Shown here piece after piece: positions 25,286 through 34,783 of a stretch of 64,000 nucleotides of DNA. The DNA is taken from positions 310,001 through 374,000 of the forward strand of contig NZ_JACETV010000005.1 of the NCBI RefSeq assembly GCF_013912375.1, in the 5' to 3' direction. The stretch comes from Emticicia sp. BO119 (GTDB taxonomy: Bacteria; Bacteroidota; Bacteroidia; Cytophagales; Spirosomataceae). The notes beneath the pieces are model-generated. The model made no database searches. It was not told the DNA's origin and worked only from the letters and a program-made list of their open reading frames with translations. Position numbers and translations under genes: made by a program. Position 1 is the first letter of the stretch, and every line of letters starts with the position of its first letter.

Positions 25286-28200
25286 ATGAACAAATTCATA
25301 AAAAATATCATAGCGTTTTCTTTAAAGAACCGCTTTTTTACCTTCTTTTTTGTAGGGGTGCTATCCATTGCCGGATTAGTGAGCTACTTCAATACCCCTA
25401 TAGAAGCCTTTCCCGATGTAACTAATACACAAATAATTATTGTAACCGAATGGAATGGCCGAAGTGCTGAAGAAATAGAACGTTTTGTTACGATTCCGAT
25501 TGAGGTAGCAATGAACTCCGTACAAAAAAAAACCAATGTACGGAGCATCACGATGTTTGGGTTATCTGTCATGAAAATCATCTTTGAAGATGACATAGAT
25601 GATTTTTTTGCCCGGCAACAGGTTAATAACCAGCTCAGGACTGTCAGCCTGCCCGAAGGTGTAGAACCCGACGTACAACCCCCTTATGGCCCTACCGGAG
25701 AAATTTTCCGCTATACATTACAGAGTAAAAACCGCGACTCTAAAGATTTACTGACAATTCAGAACTGGGTCATTGACCGTCAGTTAAGGGCAGTGCCGGG
25801 TGTAGCCGACCTGGTTGCGTTCGGTGGTCGTGAGAAAATTTACGAGATTATGGTAAATCCGCTCCTGCTGCATAAATATGATATTACGCCCTTAGAGGTC
25901 TATAATGCCGTTAGCAAAAGCAACGTAAATGTTGGTGGCGATGTCATAGAAAAAAATGGGCAGGCTTATGTGGTCAGAGGCTTAGGTCTATTAACTAAAG
26001 AAGAAGACATAGAGAATATTATTATTGAAAACATCAATGGCACTCCTATTTATGTAAAGAATGTAGCACAGATAACTGAATCGAATTTCCCTCGGGTAGG
26101 ACAGGTAGGCTTAAACAACAATGACGACGTAGTAGAAGGGATTGTAGTAATGCGAAAAGGCGAAAACCCAAGTGAGGTATTGGCAAGAGTAAAAGATAAA
26201 ATAGATGAATTGAATAACAAAATTCTGCCCTCAGACGTAAAAATGGTTACTTTCTACGATCGTGATAATCTGATGAAATTCTGTACAGAAACTGTTTTGC
26301 ACAATCTGGCAGAGGGAATTATTCTGGTAACGGTGATTGTTTTGCTATTCATGGCCGACTGGCGAACCACCGTTATAGTATCAATCATCATTCCACTGGC
26401 CCTGCTCTTTGCCTTTTTCTGTCTGCGGCTCAAAGGTATGTCAGCCAATCTGCTTTCGATGGGAGCCGTTGATTTCGGAATTATTATTGACGGAGCTGTC
26501 GTAATGGTTGAGGGAATATTTGTCGCACTCGACCATCTCTCTCATAAAGCAGGCATGGAGAAGTTCAACAAACTTTCCAAATTAGGTCTGATTAAAAAGA
26601 CAGGAGCCGAAATGGGGAAAGCCGTTTTCTTTTCAAAACTGATTATCATTACTGCACTGATGCCAATTTTCAGCTTCCAGAAAGTAGAAGGAAAGATGTT
26701 CAGTCCGCTGGCCTGGACATTAGGTTTTGCTTTGTTAGGAGCTTTGATATTTACCCTTACACTGGTGCCTGTGTTATGTTCAATTCTGCTGAATAAAAAC
26801 GTAAAAGAAAAAAACAATCCGATTGTCCGCTTCTTCGATAAGGGCATTACCACATGGTTTAACCGGACTTATGCCCATAAACGATTAAGTGTATTGATTG
26901 CCTTTATTTTTATGGGCGTTACCTTTGCCTCTACTATTTTATTAGGAACTGAATTTTTGCCGCAACTAAATGAAGGAGCATTATGGGTAGAAGCCAAAAT
27001 GCCTATGAGTATGTCGCTGAACGAAACCGTAAAAATGGTGCATACCTTGCGGGCAAAATTAGGGCAGTATCCCGAGGTAAACGGGGTACTCTCACAAACA
27101 GGCCGCTCGAATGATGGTACTGACCCCTCTGGTTTTTATTATGTGCAAATGCAGGTAAACCTCAGGCCTAAAAAAGAGTGGACACGGAAAATCAGTACCG
27201 ACGGACTGATTGAAGAAATGGATAAAGAGTTAAAACAGTTTCAGGGGGTAAATTATAACTACTCGCAACCCATCATCGACAACGTGGCAGAGGCTGTAGC
27301 CGGTATGAATGCTTCTAATGCAGTAAAGATTTTTGGTAGTAATTTAGATGATCTGAACAAATATGCCGATGAGGTATTAGAAGCAATCAAAGATGTGCCG
27401 GGCATTAAAGACATCGGTATTTTGCGCAATGTCGGTCAGCCAGAAATGCGGGTCAATCTGAATCTGCGGCGTATGGCTTTTTATGGTGTACAAACCAGCG
27501 ATGCCCAGGCAGTAATTGAGATGGCAATTGGCGGAAAAACGGCCTCAATCATGTATGAAGGCGAGCGAAAATTTGACATCAGAATCAGATACCTGCAGGA
27601 ATACCGTAAAGATGAAGATGATTTGAGCAACCTTCTGGTACCAACAACCAGAGGCACCAAAGTACCTCTCAAAGAAATAGCCACTATTGAAACCGTAACT
27701 GGCCCCGCCTTTGTTTATCGTGATCAAAACAAAAGATTTATCGGCGTAAAGTTCTCTGTTCGTGAACGCGATTTAGGCAGTACCATTGCCGAAGCTCAGG
27801 CTCAGGTAGCACAAAAAGTAAAGTTAGGCAGAGACACCAGCATAGAATGGACAGGAGAGTTTGAAAATCAGGTACGTGCAAGCCAACGCTTAGGCCAGGT
27901 AGTGCCGTTATGTCTGGCGGCTATTTTCGTAATTCTTTTTATTATGTTCGGCAACGCCAAGGATGCAGGCTTAGTACTGGTCAATGTACCCTTTGCCTTG
28001 ATTGGGGGTATTCTGGCATTGCATACAACCGGCACTATTTTTGGGATTTCGGCAGGGGTAGGGTTTATAGCTCTGTTTGGTATCTGTGTCCAGAACGGCG
28101 TAATTCTGATTTCGGTTTTCAATAAAAATCTCGCCTTGCGAATGTCGCTCGATGAAGCCATTCGGGAGGGAGTCAAGTCAAGGATACGCCCTGTTGTAAT

Positions 28201-28396
28201 GACAGCCCTGATGGCGGCTATTGGTTTATTACCCGCAGCCATTTCAACAGGTATCGGCTCCGAAACCCAGAAACCATTGGCGATTGTGGTTATCGGTGGT
28301 TTAATTTCAGCTACGATTCTTACGTTACTGATTTTCCCGATTATTTATCGCTTTTTCTATCGCCACAATGTGCATACGTTGAGAGATCTGGAATAA
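25286..28396 (+). CDS. CzcA/CusA-family heavy-metal RND efflux pump
   Basis: 1036 residues, the usual length. Inner-membrane proton-driven pump with 12 helices and two large periplasmic loops. The fourth-helix signature reads DFGIIIDGAVVMVE (D396, D402, E409). HME-RND pumps with DFGxxxDG are those for divalent ions (Co, Zn, Cd, Ni), whereas Cu/Ag pumps carry a different motif, so divalent metal export is predicted. Other family segments: FPDVTNTQI near the N-terminus, LPEGVEPDVQPPYGPTGEI, and NGVILISVFNK late. Last gene of the operon, followed by a strong terminator. Confidence 0.95.
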   Translation: MNKFIKNIIAFSLKNRFFTFFFVGVLSIAGLVSYFNTPIEAFPDVTNTQIIIVTEWNGRSAEEIERFVTIPIEVAMNSVQKKTNVRSITMFGLSVMKIIFEDDIDDFFARQQVNNQLRTVSLPEGVEPDVQPPYGPTGEIFRYTLQSKNRDSKDLLTIQNWVIDRQLRAVPGVADLVAFGGREKIYEIMVNPLLLHKYDITPLEVYNAVSKSNVNVGGDVIEKNGQAYVVRGLGLLTKEEDIENIIIENINGTPIYVKNVAQITESNFPRVGQVGLNNNDDVVEGIVVMRKGENPSEVLARVKDKIDELNNKILPSDVKMVTFYDRDNLMKFCTETVLHNLAEGIILVTVIVLLFMADWRTTVIVSIIIPLALLFAFFCLRLKGMSANLLSMGAVDFGIIIDGAVVMVEGIFVALDHLSHKAGMEKFNKLSKLGLIKKTGAEMGKAVFFSKLIIITALMPIFSFQKVEGKMFSPLAWTLGFALLGALIFTLTLVPVLCSILLNKNVKEKNNPIVRFFDKGITTWFNRTYAHKRLSVLIAFIFMGVTFASTILLGTEFLPQLNEGALWVEAKMPMSMSLNETVKMVHTLRAKLGQYPEVNGVLSQTGRSNDGTDPSGFYYVQMQVNLRPKKEWTRKISTDGLIEEMDKELKQFQGVNYNYSQPIIDNVAEAVAGMNASNAVKIFGSNLDDLNKYADEVLEAIKDVPGIKDIGILRNVGQPEMRVNLNLRRMAFYGVQTSDAQAVIEMAIGGKTASIMYEGERKFDIRIRYLQEYRKDEDDLSNLLVPTTRGTKVPLKEIATIETVTGPAFVYRDQNKRFIGVKFSVRERDLGSTIAEAQAQVAQKVKLGRDTSIEWTGEFENQVRASQRLGQVVPLCLAAIFVILFIMFGNAKDAGLVLVNVPFALIGGILALHTTGTIFGISAGVGFIALFGICVQNGVILISVFNKNLALRMSLDEAIREGVKSRIRPVVMTALMAAIGLLPAAISTGIGSETQKPLAIVVIGGLISATILTLLIFPIIYRFFYRHNVHTLRDLE

Positions 28397-28412
28397 TTGA
28401 TAATACTTTCTG

Positions 28413-28444
28413 CAAAAACCGGATAGGCTGCTATCCGGTTTTTG
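28413..28444 (+). terminator. Operon terminator after the RND pump
   Basis: CAAAAACCGGATAG (28413-28426) pairs perfectly with CTATCCGGTTTTTG (28431-28444) around a 4-nt loop. The T-run is inside the right arm. Confidence 0.88.
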
Positions 28445-28595
28445 GTAAGCTCACGGTTGTATTATACGAATCTCACCTGTTAACCCAACAAAGCCATTTG
28501 ATAAATTCAACGCAATAATTCCGATAAAAATGGCGTAATTTGTAGTAAAATGTTGATCCCATTTCCACATACAGGCTATTTAATAATTGAAAAGT

Positions 28596-29501
28596 ATGAT
28601 TAATATTCTTGCCTTTTGCTTAAACCTTCTGATTTTTCAGAAGGATACTTCCGGCATTACCTACGAAGACTACCAGCGTGCGATTAATGATTATAAACCC
28701 CTATTAGTTGATATAAGAGCGTATAAAACTACCCCCGAAGAGGCTCGTAGCCGATTTCAGCAGATTATGCATACAATGAAAGAGGCACACCCCACAGTCT
28801 CTTATGATTCTTCTGAAGTTAGTCTCTTTTTTCCATTAATGGGTTTTGATTACAGAGCGGTTGGCGGGAGAAATGGCAGCGGTTTCAGAGCAGAAGGCTA
28901 TGATTTATTCGACCAGAATGCCAAAGGCAGCCATCCAGCGCACGATATTTTTATTAAAGACAAAAATCAGGATTGTAAAGATGACCGAACCGGAGATTAT
29001 GTGAGCATTCTATCTGTTAGTGACGGGATTGTAATAGGTACTGAAAATAACTGGCAACCCGGAAGCGAATACAGAGGTGGCAATTATATCTGGGTTTATG
29101 ATACCACCACAGGTGGACTCTGGTACTATGCGCATCAGAAAGAAATCTATGTTAAAACAGGCGATGTGGTAAAAGCCGGGCAAAAAATCTCAATCATTGG
29201 TCGTACCGGATACAATGCTGCCATGAAGCGTTCTGATACGCATTTGCACCTGACTTACCTGAGGATCGACGAAGAAGGAAACCCCTTCCCTGTGAATACT
29301 TACGGCTGGTTAAAAAACGCCGTTACCCTGCTTGACCCAAGAATTGCCGCAGATTTGAAACCGTTAGCCTTACACATCAATTTCAGGCTTCTGAAAATAA
29401 AGCCTAAGACCTTACCTACACTTTCGTTTAAGGCCCCAGCCACAAAAACTGAACCACAGCCAATAGAAGAAAAGAAGAGAAAAAGGCGCTCGAGGGCGTA
29501 A
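28596..29501 (+). CDS. M23 family metallopeptidase
   Basis: 301 residues from ATG 28596. Residues about 85-240 are a LytM/M23 domain with Zn ligands in SHPAHDIFI, the catalytic His of WYYAHQKEI, and THLHLTYL. KTGDVVKAGQKISIIGRTG is the usual beta-hairpin of the family. M23 enzymes cut peptidoglycan crossbridges or peptides. The N-terminus is only weakly hydrophobic (INILAFCLNLLIF) and may be a short signal peptide. The C-terminal 55 residues are a Pro/Lys-rich tail ending KKRKRRSRA, unusual and basic. Followed 27 bp later by a small membrane protein gene. Confidence 0.88.
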   Translation: MINILAFCLNLLIFQKDTSGITYEDYQRAINDYKPLLVDIRAYKTTPEEARSRFQQIMHTMKEAHPTVSYDSSEVSLFFPLMGFDYRAVGGRNGSGFRAEGYDLFDQNAKGSHPAHDIFIKDKNQDCKDDRTGDYVSILSVSDGIVIGTENNWQPGSEYRGGNYIWVYDTTTGGLWYYAHQKEIYVKTGDVVKAGQKISIIGRTGYNAAMKRSDTHLHLTYLRIDEEGNPFPVNTYGWLKNAVTLLDPRIAADLKPLALHINFRLLKIKPKTLPTLSFKAPATKTEPQPIEEKKRKRRSRA

Positions 29502-29528
29502 AATGAAAAATAGTTTTAATTTACATTA

Positions 29529-29843
29529 ATGGAAGATTTTGAAATAAACTATGAAATAGCCAATGCAAAGGCATATCTTGAAAAGGGTCAATCGCCTGTA
29601 CAGATACGAAGGATATTAATTGATAATGGCATTGAAAAAGAAATGGCTTCCAGAATTTCGAAAAAAGCGTATATCAGATTTTTAAAAAGCAGCGCCCGAA
29701 TTAAAATAATCAGAGGAAGTGTATGGCTTGTAGCCGGGTTGCTAACCTCAATATTCCTTTTTCAATATGCCGACAAACTATCTTATTTGGTAATACTCGG
29801 GTCAATCTGGGGACTATTTCAGGTAATATCTGGAATTTCCTGA
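29529..29843 (+). CDS. Small membrane protein, unknown
   Basis: 104 residues. The first 60 are charged and helical (IANAKAYLEKGQSPVQIRRILIDNGIEKEMA), resembling a short helical cytoplasmic domain; two hydrophobic segments follow (about 61-76 and 83-99). I do not recognise a family. 27 bp after the M23 gene on the same strand, so probably co-transcribed. Confidence 0.6.
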   Translation: MEDFEINYEIANAKAYLEKGQSPVQIRRILIDNGIEKEMASRISKKAYIRFLKSSARIKIIRGSVWLVAGLLTSIFLFQYADKLSYLVILGSIWGLFQVISGIS

Positions 29844-29856
29844 ATAAAGAGTGCTA

Positions 29857-30044
29857 CGGAATTGGCGGATAAAATATTTATATAAACCTCCACATTGGTA
29901 CAATTCCGGAAGTTCGTTCCATCGTTTTTTATTACCCCAAAGTGACGTATCACAAAATCAGCGTCTAAAACATACGTGTGATGATGCATTAAATTGCACA
30001 ATGAACAAACATCAGAAAAAGAGAGGGTCGTTCCTCTCTTTTTT
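29857..30044 (+). ncRNA. Candidate structured RNA or long 3' UTR
   Basis: After the small membrane protein gene, about 170 bp without a credible reading frame can fold: CGGAATTG (29857-29864) with CAATTCCG (29901-29908), and ACGTAT (29945-29950) with ATACGT (29972-29977), which competes with ATCACA/TGTGAT. It ends in a clear plus-strand terminator (30016-30044). Either a structured trailer or a stand-alone small RNA; no internal promoter is certain. Confidence 0.3.
30016..30044 (+). terminator. Intrinsic terminator, plus strand
   Basis: AAAAAGAGAGG (30016-30026) pairs with CCTCTCTTTTTT (30033-30044) around a 6-nt loop, with the T-run included. It ends a transcript coming from the M23/membrane protein pair or from the candidate RNA. 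Confidence 0.85.
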
Positions 30045-30109
30045 CTCTGAATATATTTCCTCGCTATTAAATCCACAGGAGTTATTAAAACACCATAGCC
30101 ACATAAGCA

Positions 30110-30138
30110 AAAATGGCCCTCTTTCCGAGGGCCATTTT
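30110..30138 (-). terminator. Terminator of the Rrf2 gene
   Basis: AAAATGGCCCTC (30110-30121) pairs with GAGGGCCATTTT (30127-30138), 5-nt loop. T-runs on both sides; it lies 19 bp after the Rrf2 stop codon. Confidence 0.85.
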
Positions 30139-30157
30139 ATATTTTTCTGTTAATTCA

Positions 30158-30592
30158 TTAAACCGCCATTACTGGTGTTTCTTCTATCAGATCTCTCAGG
30201 GTGGTGTGCTCATAAACTGCCAGATTTGCATCTCTTACTTTTTCCATAATCGGTCTGATCCGGCAGGTTACCTCATCTGCGCAATCATCGCATTTACCAT
30301 AAAAGTGGAGCGATACGCACAGCATCGGAGCGATAGGCCCATCTACAATCCTGACAATCTTCGCAATTGTTACCTGCTCAGGCGGGAGTCTCAGCTGATA
30401 GCCTCCTCCTTTACCTTTCTGGCTATGTAATATTCCGTTATTACGCAGTTCGAGCAATATGGCTTCCAGAAATTTCTTGGGAATATTTTCTTTTTCGGCT
30501 ATCTCAGCAATAAGAACAGGTTGCTTTGATTCATACCTTTCCGAAAGTAATTTCAAAGCCTTTAGTGCATATTTTGCTTTTTTAGAAATCAT
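30158..30592 (-). CDS. Rrf2 family transcriptional regulator with four cysteines
   Basis: 144 residues. The N-terminal winged helix (KAKYALKALKLLSERY, IAEIAEKENIPKKFLEAILLEL, then the wing KGKGGGYQL) is typical Rrf2. The sensor part has C92, C101, C104 and C110 (LCVSLHFYGKCDDC, EVTC), so an IscR- or NsrR-like Fe-S cluster is likely, although CymR-type members have other ligands. Such proteins sense Fe-S status, nitric oxide or cysteine. No isc, suf or cys gene lies in the window, so the target is not shown. Confidence 0.9.
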   Translation of the reverse strand: MISKKAKYALKALKLLSERYESKQPVLIAEIAEKENIPKKFLEAILLELRNNGILHSQKGKGGGYQLRLPPEQVTIAKIVRIVDGPIAPMLCVSLHFYGKCDDCADEVTCRIRPIMEKVRDANLAVYEHTTLRDLIEETPVMAV

Positions 30593-30757
30593 TTATTAGT
30601 ATGCTGACGTGAGTTTTATCTGATTCATTTTCGGCACATATATACCTATATTCTTAGATGAATCAAACAAAAGTAAAATTTTTTCTTGGTTTTGCAATAA
30701 ATCTCCTGTATGGTGCTTATTAAAATCACCTAAGACTTATTTCTATAGCTAATTTAG

Positions 30758-33205
30758 TTATTTTTTTACTAAATAACTACTTTTAGCTCTTACGGGCATC
30801 CCTACCAGCGCCATTCCTTCCAACCTTATATCAACTGTAGTTTCAGCATCGGTATTGAAAAAAGAAAGCATTGCTTTACCATTGGCTTTTGTTTTTACAG
30901 TTGGTGCCCAATGGATAGTTGATCTGTAATCAGGTCTTGTATTTGCCGTGAAGTCTTCTATATTCGCTTCGGCATAATTTGGTGAATAAAATTCTCTGGC
31001 TACTGCATAACCATATATATCACTTACATCTATACCCTGTGGTGGTCCGCCATCATGGCTCGGGCTGCCTCTTTTGGTAAGTACTGAGATTACCCCATTC
31101 CCCCCTCTTGACCCGTAAATAGCTGCATCGGCTCCTTTTAGCACGTCTATTTTGTCTACATCAAACACCGGGATACTCAGTAAGGTCATTTTATCTACCA
31201 TCATACCATCTAATAAATAGGTTGGTTCTGTCGAACCCATTATAGAACTAATTCCTCTGATAATCACAGTCGGATCACTTGCGCTACCCAATACCTGTAC
31301 CCCAGGCACCCGCCCTCTTAATAAATCAATCACATTGCCCGAAACCTGCATATCAGGAGTTATTTTCAATGAATTGGTTGCATGAGAATATAACACTCTG
31401 TCCTCTCTTTCTTTCGCCCTTTTGGCTTTTATGGTTACCTCCTGCAACATTCTTTCTCTACGTTCTTTCAACAATTTTTCTATGGCTAAATCATCCGCCG
31501 TTCTTTTCAGATAATCGGCTAAATCGTTTTCATCAAAGGTAATAGGGTTAAATGGCAGAAGATTCCTCTGTAATTTAGGCGGCATTGGTCTGTTTATGAA
31601 AATCTTGGTATTGCGGTTCATTTTACCTACTACTGCCTGCACCAGAATTTTACCTGTACCCGTAAAATCAAGGTTCTCTAAAGCAAATCTCCCTTCAACA
31701 TCTGCTTCGCCGGTTCCAAACTGGCGGTCGTCTTCTCCTAACCATAGCATAAAAGTAATATTCACAGGTTTTTCGAATAATTTCCCGTTTGGTCTTGTAA
31801 TTTCTCCAGAAATACCGATGCCTCGCTCTAAAGCAAAAACAGGCTCTGGCAAAGTTGGTTTCAGAATATCCTCCCATTTAAAACGCCTCCAGCCTTGTGT
31901 CAGCAATAGAATATCCATATGTCTGCGTACTTCCGGCTTGTTTTGCAAGAAATAATAATCAGGTTGTTCAATCTTGCCTTTAACATCTGAACTTAATAAC
32001 AGATACGTCAGGATATTTTCTTCATGCGGTGGCATTAATACCTGCTTGCTATCTGACACCACTACCGAGAAATTACCCTCTACAGGTTGACCGTCCATAT
32101 CTTTGGCCTCAATTGCCAGTTTTACTTCTTCCTTAGGCTTGTAAGTGCTTTTATCAGGCGTGATGCTGATATTGATATAATCTTCTTTATAGATATATAC
32201 CAGTCGCTCACAACGAGGCCGGCCTGTTTCATCAAAAGCTGTAAATTGCGCCACTCCCTCCGGGAATTTATCTTTAGGAATCTTCACCGACATGGCTTTG
32301 TTATGCGCCGGAGTTCGGGCTACATAGCAGATTCTGCCCTGCGATTGCCCCACTACTACTATATCGCCACTACCTTTGGGTTTATTGTAGTTATGCCCCA
32401 CATACAAGCGTATCAGGTTTTTATCAGCTACTCCTTCAACCCCCATAATAAAGCCCTCTTTTTCGATGGCAGGAAACGGCACTTCTTTCTCAAAAATGTT
32501 GCGATATTTAATTTTTGCAGCATAGGTTTCACCGGGTACAGCCTTAAAATTGAAAACACCCATACCCAGATGCTCACTCCCGAATACCATAACCGTATCT
32601 TCTTTAGCTGTTACAATTACCCCGGTTATATCTATTCCGTTTCCTACTTTGTCGGTAGCTTTAAAGGCGATCTTATTGTCCATACCTTCTACAATCTGCC
32701 CTCCTTCCGGGAAGAACTGAAAGTCAATTTCCTGCGCACTGAATTTCACAGGCACAATCTGTTCGTCGATTTTATGCACTTTAAACTCTTTGCTGAACAT
32801 CAGACTTTCGTCAAAATTACGCATCCAGTTAGTATAGGCCCGCAGGCGATAATAGCCTGAATGAAGACTGTCAGATAATTCAAAATCAGCGGTAGCCATC
32901 CCTCCTTCCAGTTTCAATATTTTTTTGGTAACCACCCTGCCCAACTGATTGTCAATCAGTTCTACATTGAGCGGGATACTTGCAGTATCGAGTAGGTTTG
33001 TTGCTGCTTCTATCAGATACGCCTTCACCCAGATGGTTTCTCCGGCAGTATAATAAGGTTTATCCAGATGCAGATAAGCCTTTTCTTGTGGATATGCCCC
33101 CGCATATTTGTTAAATTGATTCACAATACTATCAGCCAGCCCCTCAGGAAAAGTAAAGGCAAACAGCAAAGCAGCAACAGCAAAGATTGACAGTAATTTT
33201 TTCAT
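30758..33205 (-). CDS. MG2 domain plus TonB plug protein without a barrel
   Basis: 815 residues with a signal peptide (SIFAVAALLFAFTF). Residues about 40-140 match an alpha-2-macroglobulin MG2-type domain (YLHLDKPYYTAGETIWVKAY). The middle has more beta-sandwich domains, including KPNGKLFEKPVNITFML. Residues about 590-720 are a TonB-dependent receptor plug (VIDLLRGRVPGVQVLG, YLLDGMMVDKMTL, VLKGADAAIYGSRGGNGVI). No 22-strand barrel follows; the chain ends about 95 residues later. This build recurs in Bacteroidota and probably serves surface protein or peptide handling with a partner barrel. Single gene; an internal signal of its partner is not visible. Confidence 0.82.
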   Translation of the reverse strand: MKKLLSIFAVAALLFAFTFPEGLADSIVNQFNKYAGAYPQEKAYLHLDKPYYTAGETIWVKAYLIEAATNLLDTASIPLNVELIDNQLGRVVTKKILKLEGGMATADFELSDSLHSGYYRLRAYTNWMRNFDESLMFSKEFKVHKIDEQIVPVKFSAQEIDFQFFPEGGQIVEGMDNKIAFKATDKVGNGIDITGVIVTAKEDTVMVFGSEHLGMGVFNFKAVPGETYAAKIKYRNIFEKEVPFPAIEKEGFIMGVEGVADKNLIRLYVGHNYNKPKGSGDIVVVGQSQGRICYVARTPAHNKAMSVKIPKDKFPEGVAQFTAFDETGRPRCERLVYIYKEDYINISITPDKSTYKPKEEVKLAIEAKDMDGQPVEGNFSVVVSDSKQVLMPPHEENILTYLLLSSDVKGKIEQPDYYFLQNKPEVRRHMDILLLTQGWRRFKWEDILKPTLPEPVFALERGIGISGEITRPNGKLFEKPVNITFMLWLGEDDRQFGTGEADVEGRFALENLDFTGTGKILVQAVVGKMNRNTKIFINRPMPPKLQRNLLPFNPITFDENDLADYLKRTADDLAIEKLLKERRERMLQEVTIKAKRAKEREDRVLYSHATNSLKITPDMQVSGNVIDLLRGRVPGVQVLGSASDPTVIIRGISSIMGSTEPTYLLDGMMVDKMTLLSIPVFDVDKIDVLKGADAAIYGSRGGNGVISVLTKRGSPSHDGGPPQGIDVSDIYGYAVAREFYSPNYAEANIEDFTANTRPDYRSTIHWAPTVKTKANGKAMLSFFNTDAETTVDIRLEGMALVGMPVRAKSSYLVKK

Positions 33206-33256
33206 AATTAAAGTGTTGAATGTGTGTATAATATAACTTTTTTAGTACGCTGATTA

Positions 33257-34783
33257 TTACATTTTCATCAAGGCAACATAGGTCTCTATCCCATTCCAGA
33301 TATTCTGAATCCTTATGTTTTCATTCTCCGCATGCTGATTATTGTCATGGTTGGCAATGGGAACGGTAATTGTTGGAGTGCCTAGATACTTTTCAAACAA
33401 AAATAAGGGTAAACTTCCACCTAAACTTGGCATCAGCACAATTTCTTCTTTAACGGTCGACTGTATGGCTTTTATCACATCTCTGGCAATGGGCAAATCC
33501 ATTTTGGTTCGTTGGGCATTGTAGCCTTTACCTACCTGTACACGGGCAATCATTGGGTACTTCATACGCTCTTCGTCAGTGATACTTTCATTTCGGGTCA
33601 CATAATATCCCTGTGCCTGGATATGGTCTATCACTTTCTGAACCTGTTTCTGTACATCATTACCCAAAACCAATCGTAGGTCTAAAGCGGCAGTAGCCGA
33701 AGTTGGAATCACATTGGCTGCCATTTTACCCACATTGGCACTGGAGATACCATTAATATTGAGTGAGGGAAGATTAATTAGTTCAACCAGAGATTTCCCA
33801 CCTCCATCGGGTTTCATAAAGCCTAATTCGTTTCGCATTTGCTCATCGACCGACGGTACGTTGGCTATGGCCTGTTTTTCTGTTTCTGTAAAAGGCACTA
33901 CATCGTCATAAAATCCTTTAATCAGTACCTGTCCCTCATTATCTTTCATAGATGCTAATAATTTAACCAACATCATAGCCGGATTCGGAGCCCAGTTGCC
34001 ATAGTGCCCGCTATGCAAAGGTCTTCTGGAAGCATATACTTTTACTTCCATATTTACATCTCCTCTCACACCAAATACAACCTGTTTACGCCCCGACTGA
34101 TGCACAGGGCCATCACAGATAATCCAGAGGTCTGAGCGAAGTTTATCAGCGTGTTTCTCTAATATTTCGGCCAGATGCGTAGACCCTGCTTCTTCTTCAC
34201 CCTCAAAGAAAAATTTGATATTTACCGATGGCTGAATATCGAGTTTCTTTAATACCTGATAAGCCGACAAAATAGCAAAAACCCCTGCTTTGTCATCAGA
34301 GGCACTCCTACCATAAATACGCCATTCAGGGTCAATGGCTTCGTTGGCTTTGGGTACAGGTATAATTTTTCCGCCTTTTTCTAAAGATGCATCAAGAAAT
34401 ACCGATTTGAATGGTTCAATTCCTTCTGCCCATTGATTCGGGTTTACAGGCTGCCCATCGTAATGAGCATAAAATATTACTGTTCTGGTGGCGTTGGGTA
34501 CTTTCACTTCGCCATATACTGCCGGAGGCACCCCGTGGGTCTTAGCTTCTAAAAGTTCAGTCTTTATGCCCCTCGCCTCCATCATTTTTACAATATACGC
34601 AGCCGTTTGTTGAATACCCACGGTATCATAGACTATATTCGGAATAGATAACAAACCCATAAACTCAGATAAGAAAACGTGTTCATGGGCCTGCCGGTAT
34701 TTCCTGACCTGTTCGGTAAGTGAGTTCTGCGCAAAAATGAGGGTCTGAAATAGCAATAAGGGCAGGATAAGGCAGCGTTTCAT
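33257..34783 (-). CDS. Exported M20/M25/M40 family metallopeptidase
   Basis: 508 residues with a signal peptide (LILPLLLFQTLIFAQ). The Zn site residues are in FYAHYDGQP (H and D), YGRSASDDKAG, FFEGEEEAGS (catalytic Glu), IICDGP and, at the C-terminal part, IANHDNNQHAENENI (His). The lid domain is the inserted segment around residues 235-385. These enzymes are dipeptidases or carboxypeptidases acting on peptides brought into the periplasm. Separated by 50 bp from the MG2/plug gene on the same strand, possibly one operon for peptide uptake and cleavage. Confidence 0.9.
   Translation of the reverse strand: MKRCLILPLLLFQTLIFAQNSLTEQVRKYRQAHEHVFLSEFMGLLSIPNIVYDTVGIQQTAAYIVKMMEARGIKTELLEAKTHGVPPAVYGEVKVPNATRTVIFYAHYDGQPVNPNQWAEGIEPFKSVFLDASLEKGGKIIPVPKANEAIDPEWRIYGRSASDDKAGVFAILSAYQVLKKLDIQPSVNIKFFFEGEEEAGSTHLAEILEKHADKLRSDLWIICDGPVHQSGRKQVVFGVRGDVNMEVKVYASRRPLHSGHYGNWAPNPAMMLVKLLASMKDNEGQVLIKGFYDDVVPFTETEKQAIANVPSVDEQMRNELGFMKPDGGGKSLVELINLPSLNINGISSANVGKMAANVIPTSATAALDLRLVLGNDVQKQVQKVIDHIQAQGYYVTRNESITDEERMKYPMIARVQVGKGYNAQRTKMDLPIARDVIKAIQSTVKEEIVLMPSLGGSLPLFLFEKYLGTPTITVPIANHDNNQHAENENIRIQNIWNGIETYVALMKM

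Noticed and set aside
29819-30153. Overlapping 85- and 100-codon frames on both strands
   Set aside because: They cross a terminator and the hairpins of the candidate RNA and have no family features or start signals.
32087-32860. 257-codon plus-strand frame
   Set aside because: Lies fully antisense to the MG2/plug gene, whose domains are clear; its Phe/His/Tyr-rich composition is typical of a shadow frame.
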